From Bacillus stratosphericus (GTDB taxonomy: Bacteria; Bacillota; Bacilli; Bacillales; Bacillaceae): DNA of 64,000 nucleotides. The position numbers and the translations under genes are program-made. The notes beneath the pieces were generated by a model. It worked only from the letters and a program-made list of their open reading frames with translations, was not told the DNA's origin and did no database searches. The stretch spans positions 42,049-106,048 of the forward strand of contig NZ_JAIVLB010000006.1 of assembly GCF_020524495.1 (NCBI RefSeq), written 5' to 3'. Within the stretch, counting starts at the first letter, position 1; every line of letters begins with the position of its first letter. Below are positions 16,244 through 24,746 of this stretch, piece after piece.

Positions 16244-16759
16244 TTATTCTTTTTCGTCAAAGACAGCGTCAACTTCATATTCCAGCAAATGATCCCAATC
16301 ATCATTTTTCAGAAGATCAAGCTGAGCTTCGATGAGCATTTGGAAACGAGTTCTAAAGACCTTCGATTGTTTCTTCAGCTCTTCGATTTCCATCGCAATT
16401 TTTCTTGATTTTGATAGCGCTTCGTTGATAATACGGTCTGCATTTTTTTCTGCCTCACGAATAATCAATTTCGCTTCTTTGTCAGAATGACGTTTCACGT
16501 CTTCAGCTGCTTCCTGTGCAACAAGAATCGATTTGTTTAATGTTTCTTCAATTGTCGCAAAATGACCTAGTCTTTCATCAAGCTCGTTGACTTTGTCTTC
16601 AAGTTCGTTTTTTTTACGAAGCACGATCTCGTAATCTTTACGTACTTGGCTTAAAAACTCATTTACTTCATCTTCGTCATAGCCACGAAAACTTTTTGTG
16701 AACGTTTTATTATGAATATCATTAGGTGTTAATGGCAACCTCGCCACCTCCAGATTCAA
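16244..16759 (-). CDS. divIVA: Cell-division site and pole protein DivIVA
   Basis: DivIVA binds curved membrane at division sites and poles, recruits MinJ/MinCD and anchors the chromosome during sporulation. The 171-residue chain begins with the family's membrane-binding motif LTPNDIHNKTFTKSFRGYDE, followed by long heptad-rich coiled coil to about residue 150. B. subtilis DivIVA is 164 aa. It is the last gene of the ylm cluster, 5 bases after ylmH, and is followed by the ileS promoter. Confidence 0.97.
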   Translation of the reverse strand: MNLEVARLPLTPNDIHNKTFTKSFRGYDEDEVNEFLSQVRKDYEIVLRKKNELEDKVNELDERLGHFATIEETLNKSILVAQEAAEDVKRHSDKEAKLIIREAEKNADRIINEALSKSRKIAMEIEELKKQSKVFRTRFQMLIEAQLDLLKNDDWDHLLEYEVDAVFDEKE

Positions 16760-16764
16760 GTTCG

Positions 16765-17541
16765 TTATGTCAGAAGCTCAAATGTTACTTTAAATTTATC
16801 TTTTTTTGTCTTCCCATCAATTGTTTTTAAGTTAAAGCGGCCATATCCCCGCAATGAAAGCTGATCGCCTTCGCCAATCGTGAAGGAAGGGTCCTCAGTG
16901 ACTTTCCAGTTTACTTTTACAAGGCCATTTTTGACTAAAAGCTGTGCTTTTTGCCGAGATTGCCGGCTGACTGCGGCACATACAGCGTCAAGTCGCAATG
17001 AAGAAATGGTATCTTCTTTGATATCGATCTTGCTGATGACTGGCTTTAAATCCGCCTGGCTAATTTCCTCTAATGAAACGGATGCTCTGCCGACATGTGT
17101 CAGCTGCACTTGAACAAAATCGGCTACATCGCTTGTACAAATAAACTGCACAGCGTCCTCTGAAAATAACAGATCACCGAATTTTTGTCGCTTCAAGCCT
17201 GTCCCAATAAGTGAGCCAAGGAGCTTCGGGTGTTCAATGGAAATAAACTTTTTCGCATAGTTCACCTGAAAATAAGACAGCTCAGAATCCCGAATAGACG
17301 GTTCTAAATAATCGGGATAGATCAGGGCTCTTTTGCGCTCCGCTTCCTCATACCCGCCAAAAAACATGATCCCGAGATCATTAGAATGCTTGATCACGGA
17401 ATGGGTAAGAAACTGCTCACGCGGATTAAGAAAGTCTGTTAATTTCAAACGATATTGATCCAGTGCAATTTTTTTCCAGTCAAACACTTGATCGACAAAT
17501 GGCTGTTCGTCTTTTCTAAAATGTTGATAAATATCGCTCAT
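16765..17541 (-). CDS. ylmH: S4-domain RNA-binding protein YlmH
   Basis: This 258-residue protein has a C-terminal S4 RNA-binding domain (about residues 180-245, LRLDAVCAAVSRQSRQKAQLLV) after a conserved N-terminal region. In B. subtilis YlmH has been linked to rescue of stalled ribosomes on incomplete nascent chains; that is family knowledge. It lies between ylmG and divIVA as in most Firmicutes. A hairpin precedes it and may set its level relative to the upstream genes. Confidence 0.92.
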   Translation of the reverse strand: MSDIYQHFRKDEQPFVDQVFDWKKIALDQYRLKLTDFLNPREQFLTHSVIKHSNDLGIMFFGGYEEAERKRALIYPDYLEPSIRDSELSYFQVNYAKKFISIEHPKLLGSLIGTGLKRQKFGDLLFSEDAVQFICTSDVADFVQVQLTHVGRASVSLEEISQADLKPVISKIDIKEDTISSLRLDAVCAAVSRQSRQKAQLLVKNGLVKVNWKVTEDPSFTIGEGDQLSLRGYGRFNLKTIDGKTKKDKFKVTFELLT

Positions 17542-17559
17542 TTTGTTCCCCTTTTATGT

Positions 17560-17585
17560 AAAAGAGCCTGGCAGTTGCCAAGCCC
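17560..17585 (-). terminator. Hairpin between ylmG and ylmH, possible partial terminator
   Basis: On the minus strand GGGCTTGGCA and TGCCAGGCTC are complementary over ten positions (with G-U pairs), followed by TTTT. It lies inside the ylm gene string, so it may be an attenuator or an RNA-processing site rather than a full stop. Confidence 0.5.
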
Positions 17586-17595
17586 GGCAGCCTGT

Positions 17596-17877
17596 TTACA
17601 TGATTCCGGAAATCATCTGATAAAGACCTCTTAATCCATAATCTGAGGCAAAACGGATCACAAGCAATGCCACAATTGGCGAGATGTCAATCATGCCAAT
17701 TGGCGGAATAATTTTACGAAATGGTTCTAAATACGGTTCACAAATGGATGCCAAAAATCGGCCAATCGTTGTTTCTCTTGCAGAAGGCACCCATGACATA
17801 AAGATGTAAATAATAATCGCGAATGAATAAATCGTTAATGCACTCTGTAAAATCTTAAAAATGTAATATAGAATCAC
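17596..17877 (-). CDS. ylmG: YggT-family membrane protein YlmG
   Basis: The 93-residue protein has two hydrophobic segments (residues about 8-28 and 65-90) separated by the conserved [32 protein letters not shown] stretch typical of YggT proteins, written here only as a family reference at residues 29-60. In cyanobacteria and plastids YlmG homologues act in nucleoid distribution and division; the Bacillus role is not settled. It is 6 bases from sepF. Confidence 0.93.
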   Translation of the reverse strand: MILYYIFKILQSALTIYSFAIIIYIFMSWVPSARETTIGRFLASICEPYLEPFRKIIPPIGMIDISPIVALLVIRFASDYGLRGLYQMISGIM

Positions 17878-17883
17878 TTTGAT

Positions 17884-18342
17884 TTACCACCTCTGAGGTT
17901 CTTCCTCTGTTAATAACTCTGATATTGTGCCAGATACATCCACATTATCAGGTGTGCAGAGAAATATATTCGAGCCAATACGTTGAATGTCTCCACCGAT
18001 TGCATAAACCGTTCCGCTTAAGAAGTCAATAATTCGCTTTGCTTGATCATGCTGAATGCGCTGCAAATTTACGACGACTGCACGCCTGTTTTTAATATGG
18101 TCTGCAATCTCTTGCGCCTCTGCATAAACCCGCGGCTCACTTAACACCACTTTAGAGGATTTCTGCATGCTTTGCAAGCTGACGACATTTTGTTTTCCTG
18201 TCTGCGGACGCTCTTGAAATGCCGCTTTGTCTTTTGTTCCTTTTTCTTCTTGAGCTGGTTCTCTTTCTTCATCAATGTATTCGTACTCATACTCTTCGTC
18301 ATCGAGTGTGAAAAAGCTTTTAAACTTATTTTTTATGCTCAT
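17884..18342 (-). CDS. sepF: Cell division protein SepF
   Basis: SepF bundles FtsZ protofilaments into arcs and tethers them to the membrane through an N-terminal amphipathic helix. I chose the ATG at 18342, giving 152 aa starting [15 protein letters not shown], because it follows CAGGAGGTGCGTGAC, a strong ribosome binding site. A longer reading frame upstream overlaps ylmE and is not needed. An acidic linker (about residues 15-50) precedes the DUF552 core, seen in [19 protein letters not shown] and [14 protein letters not shown]. The start abuts the end of ylmE. Confidence 0.96.
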   Translation of the reverse strand: MSIKNKFKSFFTLDDEEYEYEYIDEEREPAQEEKGTKDKAAFQERPQTGKQNVVSLQSMQKSSKVVLSEPRVYAEAQEIADHIKNRRAVVVNLQRIQHDQAKRIIDFLSGTVYAIGGDIQRIGSNIFLCTPDNVDVSGTISELLTEEEPQRW

Positions 18343-18343
18343 G

Positions 18344-19039
18344 TCACGCACCTCCTGTTTCATTTCCAACAAGTGAAGAGCCAATCCGAACAAATGTCGC
18401 ACCTTCTTCAATTGCGATTTCAAAATCGTTTGACATGCCCATCGATAAATGCTCACAAGGTGCATTTACTTGGTTAAGATGTTTCACCTCTTCTTGAAGG
18501 CTTTTTAATGTTTTAAAACAGTTTCGAATCACAGCCTGATCATCTGTGAATGGAGCCATTGTCATCAGGCCAGCAATTTCAATATGTTTGAAATCTGCGA
18601 GCTGTTTGACAAATGGAGTCACGTCTTCGCTTTGTAAGCCGTGTTTTGACTCCTCAAGAGAGGTGTTCACCTGTACAAAACAGCAAACGGTGTGATCCGC
18701 TCTTTTTTCAATTTCATTCGCAAGGGACATTCTGTCAAGCGAATGTAAATAGTCAATTGTCTGAATGACAGATTTCACTTTTCGCGTCTGTAGACTGCCG
18801 ATGAAATGCCAGCTAATGTTTTCATCAGTTATCGCTGCTTGTTTTTCAAATAACCCTTTGTCACGGTTTTCACCAAAGTGCAAAATTCCAGCTTCCTTGG
18901 CTTCTAGTGCTCGTTCAATCGAGACATATTTTGTCACAGCGACGACCGATATCTCTGCTGGATTTCTACCTACTCTTTTACATGCTTCGTTAATTTGTTC
19001 ATTTATTTGTCTGAAATTCTCTCGTACATTCAATTGCAA
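18344..19039 (-). CDS. ylmE: Pyridoxal-phosphate homeostasis protein YlmE (YggS/PROSC family)
   Basis: This 231-residue TIM-barrel protein of the alanine racemase N-terminal family binds PLP and helps balance B6 vitamers and amino-acid pools. The PLP-binding Lys lies in VVAVTKYVS near residue 36, and [12 protein letters not shown] and [13 protein letters not shown], with the phosphate-binding loop, are conserved. It lacks the racemase C-terminal domain, as is normal. It lies between ylmD and sepF, nearly overlapping both. Confidence 0.95.
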   Translation of the reverse strand: MQLNVRENFRQINEQINEACKRVGRNPAEISVVAVTKYVSIERALEAKEAGILHFGENRDKGLFEKQAAITDENISWHFIGSLQTRKVKSVIQTIDYLHSLDRMSLANEIEKRADHTVCCFVQVNTSLEESKHGLQSEDVTPFVKQLADFKHIEIAGLMTMAPFTDDQAVIRNCFKTLKSLQEEVKHLNQVNAPCEHLSMGMSNDFEIAIEEGATFVRIGSSLVGNETGGA

Positions 19040-19042
19040 TTA

Positions 19043-19882
19043 TTATGCCTCCTTAAACCCGACAAAAGACATCATACGTCCTGTTTTCCCTTGATCACGC
19101 CGGTGTGAGAAGAAAAGCTGATCGCTGCAGCTTGTGCACATCGAACTGACATGTATGTTTTCTTCTTTTATTCCTACATGAAGCAATACGTTTTTGTTTA
19201 ATGTTTTCAAATCAATTTTGTATTGTCCTAGCGAAATCTCGGAATACACATAATCTGTTGAAAAAGGAAGCTTTTTTACTTGATCTATGACAACATCATC
19301 TACTATGTAGCAGCAGCTGCCAATTGATGGTCCAATGACCACTTGTATATGATCGACCTTGGCGCCTTCCTTACTGCACCATAAACCAATCATTTTTGCG
19401 CCAATTTGCTTGACGGTTCCTTTCCAGCCGGCATGAGCCGTTCCAATCAATCCATTTTGCGGAGCTAGAAAATAAAGCGGAACACAGTCAGCGAAGCAAA
19501 GAGCGAGCATCATGTTTAGTTCAGAGGTATATAAGCCGTCGGTTCCAGGCAGTGCCTCATGATAATGAAGACTTCCTCTTCCTCTTTGCTCTTTGGTGAC
19601 TTTCATTATACGGTCCTCGTGTGTTTGGTCAGCAAACACCCAATCAGAGAGCGGCACAGCATTCGCATCTGCTATGACTTGACGATTCATTTTGACACTA
19701 GAAGCATCATCTCCTACATGGAGTCCAGTATTCATTGATTGATATGGAGAAAGGCTAAAGCCCCCATTTTTTGTCGTAAATCCGGCTAATACCTCTTTAC
19801 CAGAACATGTCATGTTCGTCCAATCATGAATGGTCATTGCATAAGGTGATTTCTGCTGAAAGGGGTCATATTTGTATGTCAA
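19043..19882 (-). CDS. ylmD: Purine nucleoside phosphorylase-like YlmD (LACC1/YfiH family)
   Basis: YlmD belongs to the family formerly called multicopper polyphenol oxidases, now known to include adenosine deaminase/phosphorylase activity. Zinc-ligand motifs are visible: FADQTHEDRI, ALCFADCVPLYF and GTAHAGWKGT. I chose the TTG at 19882, preceded by AGGTGGGAGG with 5-base spacing, giving 279 aa, the usual length. The ATG eight codons earlier (19906) is the alternative and has weaker spacing. It is the first of the ylmD-ylmE-sepF-ylmG string. Confidence 0.9.
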   Translation of the reverse strand: MTYKYDPFQQKSPYAMTIHDWTNMTCSGKEVLAGFTTKNGGFSLSPYQSMNTGLHVGDDASSVKMNRQVIADANAVPLSDWVFADQTHEDRIMKVTKEQRGRGSLHYHEALPGTDGLYTSELNMMLALCFADCVPLYFLAPQNGLIGTAHAGWKGTVKQIGAKMIGLWCSKEGAKVDHIQVVIGPSIGSCCYIVDDVVIDQVKKLPFSTDYVYSEISLGQYKIDLKTLNKNVLLHVGIKEENIHVSSMCTSCSDQLFFSHRRDQGKTGRMMSFVGFKEA

Positions 19883-20107
19883 AGCTGCCTCCCACCTTTC
19901 ATTCATCTCTCTTTATATCGCTCCTATTTTACCACAAGACATGCATAGACAGTTAGTGGAATTCATTAAATATTACACTCAAATGTGCCCTTTCTACAGG
20001 ATTTTTTTCAAATTGATATGAAAACGTAATCTTTTTACCCGAAAAAGACATTTGCTGAGAGTGGAGAGAAGGTTAATAAGGAAATTTCGATAGAGGGTTG
20101 GTATGAA

Positions 20108-20344
20108 TTAAGAAGATAACCGGACAAGTATCACATCTTCGCCAATTTTTACTATATTTCGCCATGGGACGATCATTTCCTCTTCTTTTCCGAAAAATCC
20201 CATCATTTTACCTGTACCGCCTATAATAATCGCTTGTATTTTACCGCTCGTGACATTAATATCTATGTCACCAATTGTGCCTAGTTTTTTCCCGCTGGAC
20301 ACATCGACAACATCCTTAATTTGAAATTCAGAAATACTGATCAT
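20108..20344 (-). CDS. ylmC: PRC-barrel protein YlmC (YlmC/YmxH family)
   Basis: The 78-residue protein is a single PRC-barrel domain (FQIKDVVDVSSGKKLGTIGD, then VPWRNIVKIGEDVILV). Such small proteins are common in sporulating Firmicutes, and some influence sporulation; the molecular role is unknown. B. subtilis has ylmC in the same place, after sigG and ylmA. Here it is separated from sigG by the PTS island and the ylmA remnant. The 225 bases between it and ylmD hold no gene that I can see. Confidence 0.88.
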   Translation of the reverse strand: MISISEFQIKDVVDVSSGKKLGTIGDIDINVTSGKIQAIIIGGTGKMMGFFGKEEEMIVPWRNIVKIGEDVILVRLSS

Positions 20345-20423
20345 CTATCCTTCCCCGCCTTTCGTTTTCTACTATAATGTGTATGATGGAAAAGCAGGGA
20401 TGCAGACCAATAGTTTCTCTTAT

Positions 20424-20744
20424 CTACAATTTACATAAGTGAGGACATCCATTCCCCCACATGACTTCAACAGGACATTCAAAAAAGGAAAAAAGCAAGT
20501 CGCTTGTCATCATCTGCTTTGTCCTCCCCTTTACAAAAAACTGCCCTAACACTGTCATCTCACCTGACGTTGGAAAGTAATACGAGCACAGCACATTTAA
20601 TAAAGCGGTTTTCCCCGCACCATTTAATCCACAAAGCATCCAGTGTTCCTGCTTTTTCACCTCCCAGTCGACAGAGACAGAATGACGTAGCCATTTCCCA
20701 ATTCTTTTTCAAGAAACATCCTTCAAGTCAAGTGATTTTCCCAT
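20424..20744 (-). pseudogene. ylmA: Remnant of ABC transporter ATPase gene ylmA
   Basis: A reading frame from the ATG at 20744 starts MGKSLDLKDVS, meets an in-frame TGA at codon 12, then continues LRHSVSVDWEVKKQEHW into an intact Walker A, GLNGAGKTALLNVL. After TSGEMTVLG the sequence jumps to FSFFECPVEVMWGNGCPHL, which looks like the extreme C-terminus of such ATPases. Signature motif, Walker B and roughly 170 residues are missing. B. subtilis carries full-length ylmA here. The gene has lost its core by in-frame deletion and has a nonsense codon. A short 78-residue product from an internal ATG (20660) is possible but could not be an ATPase. Confidence 0.85.
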
Positions 20745-20817
20745 GGTAAAAATTCTGAATATACAAATAATGAAAGTCTACAGCATATCGGCAAATGCTC
20801 ATTTCGGTAAACCTTAC

Positions 20818-20853
20818 ATAAAAAAAAGCTACTCCTTTTTAGGAACAGCTTTT
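20818..20853 (-). terminator. Terminator of the PTS operon
   Basis: The minus strand has a 12-bp stem (AAAAGCTGTTCC with GGAGTAGCTTTT, two G-U pairs) followed by a run of eight T. It follows the last PTS gene by 8 bases and insulates the ylmA remnant. Confidence 0.8.
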
Positions 20854-20861
20854 CTGATCTC

Positions 20862-21218
20862 TTAAGAGATTTCTATACGTACGCCTTCTGTTATATCAGG
20901 ATACGTATGCGGGGATGCAAAGACAGCTCCCGGTAATACATCATCAAACGGCTCTTGAAAGTAAATCGAAATATGACCAAGCTCTTTAAAGTTGTCATTT
21001 GCTTTTTTGCCAAGTGCTGTGATCGTGTAAGTTTGGTCTCCGACTCGAATGGTTCCTCCTAGTTTGAGCGGCTCTTCTTCTATATGTTCGAACTCATGAA
21101 TAACGGACATGTCTTTTAATTCCTGCGGTGCTGCTGGTCCAAATAAAACAATCAGCTTTTCTTCTTTAAACTGCGGTACTAATATCCCAATTTCTTTTAC
21201 AACAGATTGTGTGATCAT
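20862..21218 (-). CDS. srlB: PTS glucitol/sorbitol-type EIIA component
   Basis: EIIA accepts phosphate from HPr and passes it to the EIIB domain. The 118-residue protein aligns by eye with SrlB-type EIIA along its length: VIHEFEH near residue 40 contains the likely phosphorylated His, and YTITALGKKANDNFKELGHI and the proline-rich end PGAVFASPHTYPDI are typical. It is the last gene of the operon. The polyol specificity is set by the EIIC part and cannot be read from this protein. Confidence 0.92.
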   Translation of the reverse strand: MITQSVVKEIGILVPQFKEEKLIVLFGPAAPQELKDMSVIHEFEHIEEEPLKLGGTIRVGDQTYTITALGKKANDNFKELGHISIYFQEPFDDVLPGAVFASPHTYPDITEGVRIEIS

Positions 21219-21244
21219 GTATCTCGATTCCTCCTTTAAGACGT

Positions 21245-22255
21245 TTAATACATACCGAAGCTGGCAACATATGCGATCATAACAGATAGAATCCCTGTAA
21301 TGAGACGGCTATACAAAACAGCTGGTACCCCATATTGTACCGTTTCCGGCTTCGCTTCACCAAGTGATAGCCCAACTGGAATGAAGTCACACCCTACTTG
21401 ACCGTTGATAGCAAATAGTGCAGGAAGTGCAAATTGAGGCGGAATGTTACCTAGTGCAATTTGACTACCAATGAGTACACCGATGACTTGCGCAATGACT
21501 GCTCCAGGTCCTAAGACAGGTGATAGAAATGGCAATGTACACACAACAACGAGCAGTAAGAGCCCCCATAAAGATCCCGCCAAAGGTGATAGGAAATGAG
21601 CAATTAAATCCCCGATTTTTGTATAATTGATAATTCCTATTAACATACTGACAAATGCCATGAATGGGATGATGTTTTTCAAAAGCATATCAACAGAATC
21701 ACGACCTGCTTGATAGAACGTGCCAGTTACTTTCCCTATTCCTCTTGAGAATCTCATGAGGAAATCACCTTTTTCCTGACGCTCGATATTTTCCTGTTTT
21801 AGCTTTGAATACGTTTCTTTAAAATTCTCTTTGTCAATGGACTCACTGCTTTCTTGACCTTCTGGTTTCGCCTCGCCATCTGATTCTTCCGCATAGGAAA
21901 TATCTTTTTCTGTCACTCCTGATACGAAGATATCCTCTGTAATATGTTTTGCAAGCGGTCCAGAAGGAGAGGATGCCAAAACATCTACAGTTGGAATACG
22001 CTTCATCGGATAAAGTCCAATTCGTGCAGTTCCTCCGCAGTCAATGACAACACACATCATTTCATCTTCTGGAATGGAATTTTTAAAGCCATCACATGCT
22101 TCTGTCCCTGTCATTTCCGCGATTTTACGTGCAACTGGGTGAATACCTCCCCCTGTAATGGAAACGACCTTTCTTCTTTTACTGTTTGGTTCAAGCTCTA
22201 AGCCAGTTCCCCATCCGCCAGCACCTTTTGCAACAAATACTTTGTGGTTTGTCAT
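21245..22255 (-). CDS. srlE: PTS glucitol/sorbitol-type EIIBC component
   Basis: The 336-residue protein has an N-terminal EIIB domain with the phosphorylated Cys in [12 protein letters not shown] (Cys about 73), a charged linker (about 115-165) rich in Glu, Lys and Ser, and a C-terminal EIIC2 membrane domain with four to five hydrophobic segments. [12 protein letters not shown] and [20 protein letters not shown] are conserved in the glucitol EIIBC family. It phosphorylates the incoming polyol together with the separate EIIC subunit encoded upstream, 16 bases away. Confidence 0.93.
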   Translation of the reverse strand: MTNHKVFVAKGAGGWGTGLELEPNSKRRKVVSITGGGIHPVARKIAEMTGTEACDGFKNSIPEDEMMCVVIDCGGTARIGLYPMKRIPTVDVLASSPSGPLAKHITEDIFVSGVTEKDISYAEESDGEAKPEGQESSESIDKENFKETYSKLKQENIERQEKGDFLMRFSRGIGKVTGTFYQAGRDSVDMLLKNIIPFMAFVSMLIGIINYTKIGDLIAHFLSPLAGSLWGLLLLVVVCTLPFLSPVLGPGAVIAQVIGVLIGSQIALGNIPPQFALPALFAINGQVGCDFIPVGLSLGEAKPETVQYGVPAVLYSRLITGILSVMIAYVASFGMY

Positions 22256-22271
22256 GTCTAACCCTCCTCTA

Positions 22272-22799
22272 TTATGAATCCGCTTTCATTTTTCCTGCTA
22301 AGTATTTTGTAATCCATTCAGTAATGATTCCTCGAAGTAAAATGACGACGATCCCAACTAAAAAGTAACGAACAGCAAGCTCTGACATTGAATATCCAGC
22401 TTCTTTAATCCCATTAGCAATTCCTAGGTAGACAAACAGTTCTCCTGCGTTAGCATACGGAAACAGTGATGTCACCGGATGAACAAATGAAACAGCTGAA
22501 TCATAGAATGCTGGTTTTTGTTTTTCAGGTAAGAAGCGGCCAAACGTATAAGCCATTGGGTTTGTCAAAATAAGAACGGATAAGATCGGCATTAACGTAT
22601 AGCGTAAAATGGTATATTTTGCTGCAAACTGGATCGCTCTATTCACTCGCTCTTCTCCAATAAACTTCATCACAGCATAGGTGAAAGTAAGCAACACAAC
22701 AAGCGTTGGAACGATACCTGTGACAAGACCCATGAATTGCTTTCCGCCGGCTTCAAACATTCCGATAAAGTGCTCCCCAAACCATTGAATCCATTCCAT
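22272..22799 (-). CDS. srlA: PTS glucitol/sorbitol-type EIIC component
   Basis: A 175-residue membrane protein that forms the first half of the split glucitol transporter channel. It shows hydrophobic segments near residues 20-45, 65-85 and 145-170. The region [20 protein letters not shown] and the motif [20 protein letters not shown] are family hallmarks. Its partner is the EIIBC subunit immediately downstream. In this family the sugar alcohol enters and appears inside phosphorylated on a terminal carbon. Confidence 0.92.
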   Translation of the reverse strand: MEWIQWFGEHFIGMFEAGGKQFMGLVTGIVPTLVVLLTFTYAVMKFIGEERVNRAIQFAAKYTILRYTLMPILSVLILTNPMAYTFGRFLPEKQKPAFYDSAVSFVHPVTSLFPYANAGELFVYLGIANGIKEAGYSMSELAVRYFLVGIVVILLRGIITEWITKYLAGKMKADS

Positions 22800-22831
22800 G
22801 TTTTATCTCCCCTTTCTTTAGTTCACATTTG

Positions 22832-23248
22832 TTATATTTTTTTCGAAATCGAGACAAGTGCCTGCTCAGCTGCCATTGAGAGTGCTTGTATGACAGCTGA
22901 TCCTTTTTTGCGTTTATTCAATGTTTGCTTCATCATATGGTGCTCATCTAGCACAGCACCTACATGCTTGCCTTCATATGAAGGGACTTCCTTAAATTTA
23001 GACAAAATCGAGACCCCGCCAAGCACATGACATTTTTGAATGATATACGATTCATCCACAATGATGAGCGCAATGGCCCCAGGACCAAATTTGCGCCGCT
23101 CCATTCCTGAAAACAAGTGATAGCCTTTCTTCCCTTTGTAGTCATCAATGAGTGTATCCATGCTTTTACGGTAGTACTTGATTTGAAAAAAAGGTAAGCC
23201 ATACTGCACAATGAGAATGATACAAAGTACGATTGCTAATTTTTCCAT
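22832..23248 (-). CDS. gutM: Glucitol operon activator-type protein GutM
   Basis: The 138-residue protein starts with one membrane segment (LAIVLCIILIVQYGLPFF) and continues with the GutM domain (GKKGYHLFSGMERRKFGPGAIALIIVD). GutM activates the E. coli glucitol operon, working beside the repressor SrlR. Here the partner regulator is of the SorC family instead, so whether it acts on transcription or assists the transporter is open. It lies between the oxidoreductase and the EIIC gene. Confidence 0.85.
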   Translation of the reverse strand: MEKLAIVLCIILIVQYGLPFFQIKYYRKSMDTLIDDYKGKKGYHLFSGMERRKFGPGAIALIIVDESYIIQKCHVLGGVSILSKFKEVPSYEGKHVGAVLDEHHMMKQTLNKRKKGSAVIQALSMAAEQALVSISKKI

Positions 23249-23260
23249 AGCCTCACGTCC

Positions 23261-24505
23261 TTATGATTGAAATAGATGATCTTGTAATGAACGCAGCTTC
23301 CAGACCGTTGTGTTTGAATCAAGTTCTACATCATCATGAGATAGGAATTGTCCTAATTTAATGTCTTTTTTTGCAACCACTTTCCCGCTGATTAAGCCAA
23401 TTGGAATGTGACCGTTTGTTTTCATGTCTTGATGCGTTACAAGTACACCTCTTACAGAGTAACCACCAATTCCGTCAAGTGTTTCGCCTGCTTTAATATC
23501 TCTTTTCGCAACGGCTACCGTTTCTGAAACTGGTACACCAATTGGATGGATGGAAGAATCATGCTGTAAGACCGCTTTTGCGATGGTAACTGGTGTTTCA
23601 AGACTCGCTAAGTGGAACGGACGATAAAGCGTGTAGTGAGGACCTTTTCCAACTTTTAAGTAGCGAAGCTCTTCATCTACTGGCTCAAGCTCACTTTTGA
23701 CGATGACAAAGACGCCTGGTGCAAGTCCATTTACATATTCAACAACTCCGAAGTTATCCAGCACGCCGCCCTGTTGTTTTTGATTCAATTTATCTGCTAC
23801 ATTCTCTAAATTCGCTTCTACTCCGTGCATGCCCACTTTATCTGGCAAAAGCCCTGTCGCATTACTCAATAAGTTCATTTCTGCCATTGTTTTTGTTCCG
23901 TCCTGGAACGCAGCCAACATATGCGTACTCATATGTTTACTATCTGCCTCTACTTTACACGTATCTGGATTCGCTTCTGGGAAGAATGGGTTGTTTTTAC
24001 CTTTCCCAGCAACTAATACTTCAAGCCCCATTGTTTTCGCAAATTCATATAATTCTAGCGTTGCGGCTGGTTCATCTCCAGCTGATCCAGAGTAAACAAG
24101 TCCTGTATTCGTGAATAATTTATGCATCACCAAACCAATTGTAATATCGACCTCCACATTTAAAAGAACGAGATGTTTTTTTGAATTAAGCGCTTCCAAA
24201 GAAATGTTAGCTCCGACCTCTGGAACACCTGTTGCATCCACAACAACTTCCACGCCATCTGATTGAATCACTTCTCTGTAATCATTTGTGACAACCATTT
24301 GATGAGGCTTTGTATGCTGCTTGTAAAAATTCGCTGCCTTCTCTGCTGCATCAAGCTGAATATCACAGACACCTGCTACAATCATGCCTGGAATTTTAGA
24401 AATTTGTGAGATGAGTCCAAATCCCATTTGGCCTGCGCCGATAATCCCTACTTTGATCGGGTCGGCACTGCGTTCTCGTGCTATCAACTGTTGATAGATT
24501 GACAT
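23261..24505 (-). CDS. Homoserine-dehydrogenase-like oxidoreductase with C-terminal SAF domain (DRL/COG4091-like)
   Basis: The 414-residue protein has an N-terminal Rossmann NAD(P)-binding motif (KVGIIGAGQMGFGL, residues 18-31), a middle part with AGKGKNNPFFPEANPD and FQDGTKTMAEMNLLSNATG, and a C-terminal SAF domain (about residues 340-410). This layout is that of the predicted homoserine dehydrogenase family COG4091. As I recall, that family includes the DXR-like enzyme DRL, which makes methylerythritol phosphate in Brucella. As first gene of a polyol PTS operon that lacks sorbitol-6-phosphate dehydrogenase, it probably oxidises or isomerises the imported polyol phosphate. The substrate is unknown; homoserine is unlikely given the context. 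Confidence 0.8.
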   Translation of the reverse strand: MSIYQQLIARERSADPIKVGIIGAGQMGFGLISQISKIPGMIVAGVCDIQLDAAEKAANFYKQHTKPHQMVVTNDYREVIQSDGVEVVVDATGVPEVGANISLEALNSKKHLVLLNVEVDITIGLVMHKLFTNTGLVYSGSAGDEPAATLELYEFAKTMGLEVLVAGKGKNNPFFPEANPDTCKVEADSKHMSTHMLAAFQDGTKTMAEMNLLSNATGLLPDKVGMHGVEANLENVADKLNQKQQGGVLDNFGVVEYVNGLAPGVFVIVKSELEPVDEELRYLKVGKGPHYTLYRPFHLASLETPVTIAKAVLQHDSSIHPIGVPVSETVAVAKRDIKAGETLDGIGGYSVRGVLVTHQDMKTNGHIPIGLISGKVVAKKDIKLGQFLSHDDVELDSNTTVWKLRSLQDHLFQS

Positions 24506-24567
24506 CTAAATCATCCTTTCAGTTTTTTATGCTTTACAATAGATTGCTAGAAAAAATCTGAAACTTT

Positions 24568-24637
24568 TAACAAATGTTATTAAAATTAACAAAAATCGAT
24601 TTATTGTAACATTTGTTATTTTATTTACCATTTGTTA
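24568..24637 (-). promoter_or_regulatory. Three operator repeats before the PTS operon
   Basis: Three copies of a 12-bp dyad TAACA-NN-TGTTA occur at 24568-24579, 24607-24618 and 24626-24637 (the last is TACCATTTGTTA). Starts are 39 and 19 bases apart, close to whole helical turns. They lie immediately downstream of the predicted -10 box, where a SorC/CggR-type repressor would block elongation. The same repeat is found before the regulator gene. Confidence 0.8.
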
Positions 24638-24646
24638 TGAATTCAG

Positions 24647-24674
24647 TTTATATGATGTGTCAACTTTGTGTCAA
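24647..24674 (-). promoter_or_regulatory. Promoter of the PTS operon (SigA type)
   Basis: TTGACA (24669-24674) and TATAAA (24647-24652) on the minus strand are 16 bases apart. The predicted start near 24640 places the operator repeats within the first 75 transcribed bases. A second TTGACA overlaps the spacer but has no good -10. Confidence 0.7.
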
Positions 24675-24718
24675 GCTAAAATAGATGGAATTTTCATTCT
24701 TTTTGAGTCTAAAGACTT

Positions 24719-24746
24719 AAAAAACTACCTATCATATTAGGTAGTT
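24719..24746 (-). terminator. Terminator of the SorC-type regulator gene
   Basis: A perfect 9-bp stem (AACTACCTA / TAGGTAGTT) followed by six T on the minus strand overlaps the regulator's stop codon. It makes the regulator monocistronic and separates it from the PTS operon promoter. Confidence 0.8.

Noticed and set aside
19883..20107. A promoter for the ylmD string in the ylmC-ylmD gap
   Set aside because: A TAAAAT -10 is present but I found no acceptable -35 at the right distance, so I did not list it.
20504..20749. An 81-codon plus-strand frame across the ylmA remnant
   Set aside because: It is antisense to the recognisable ABC ATPase remains and shows no family features.
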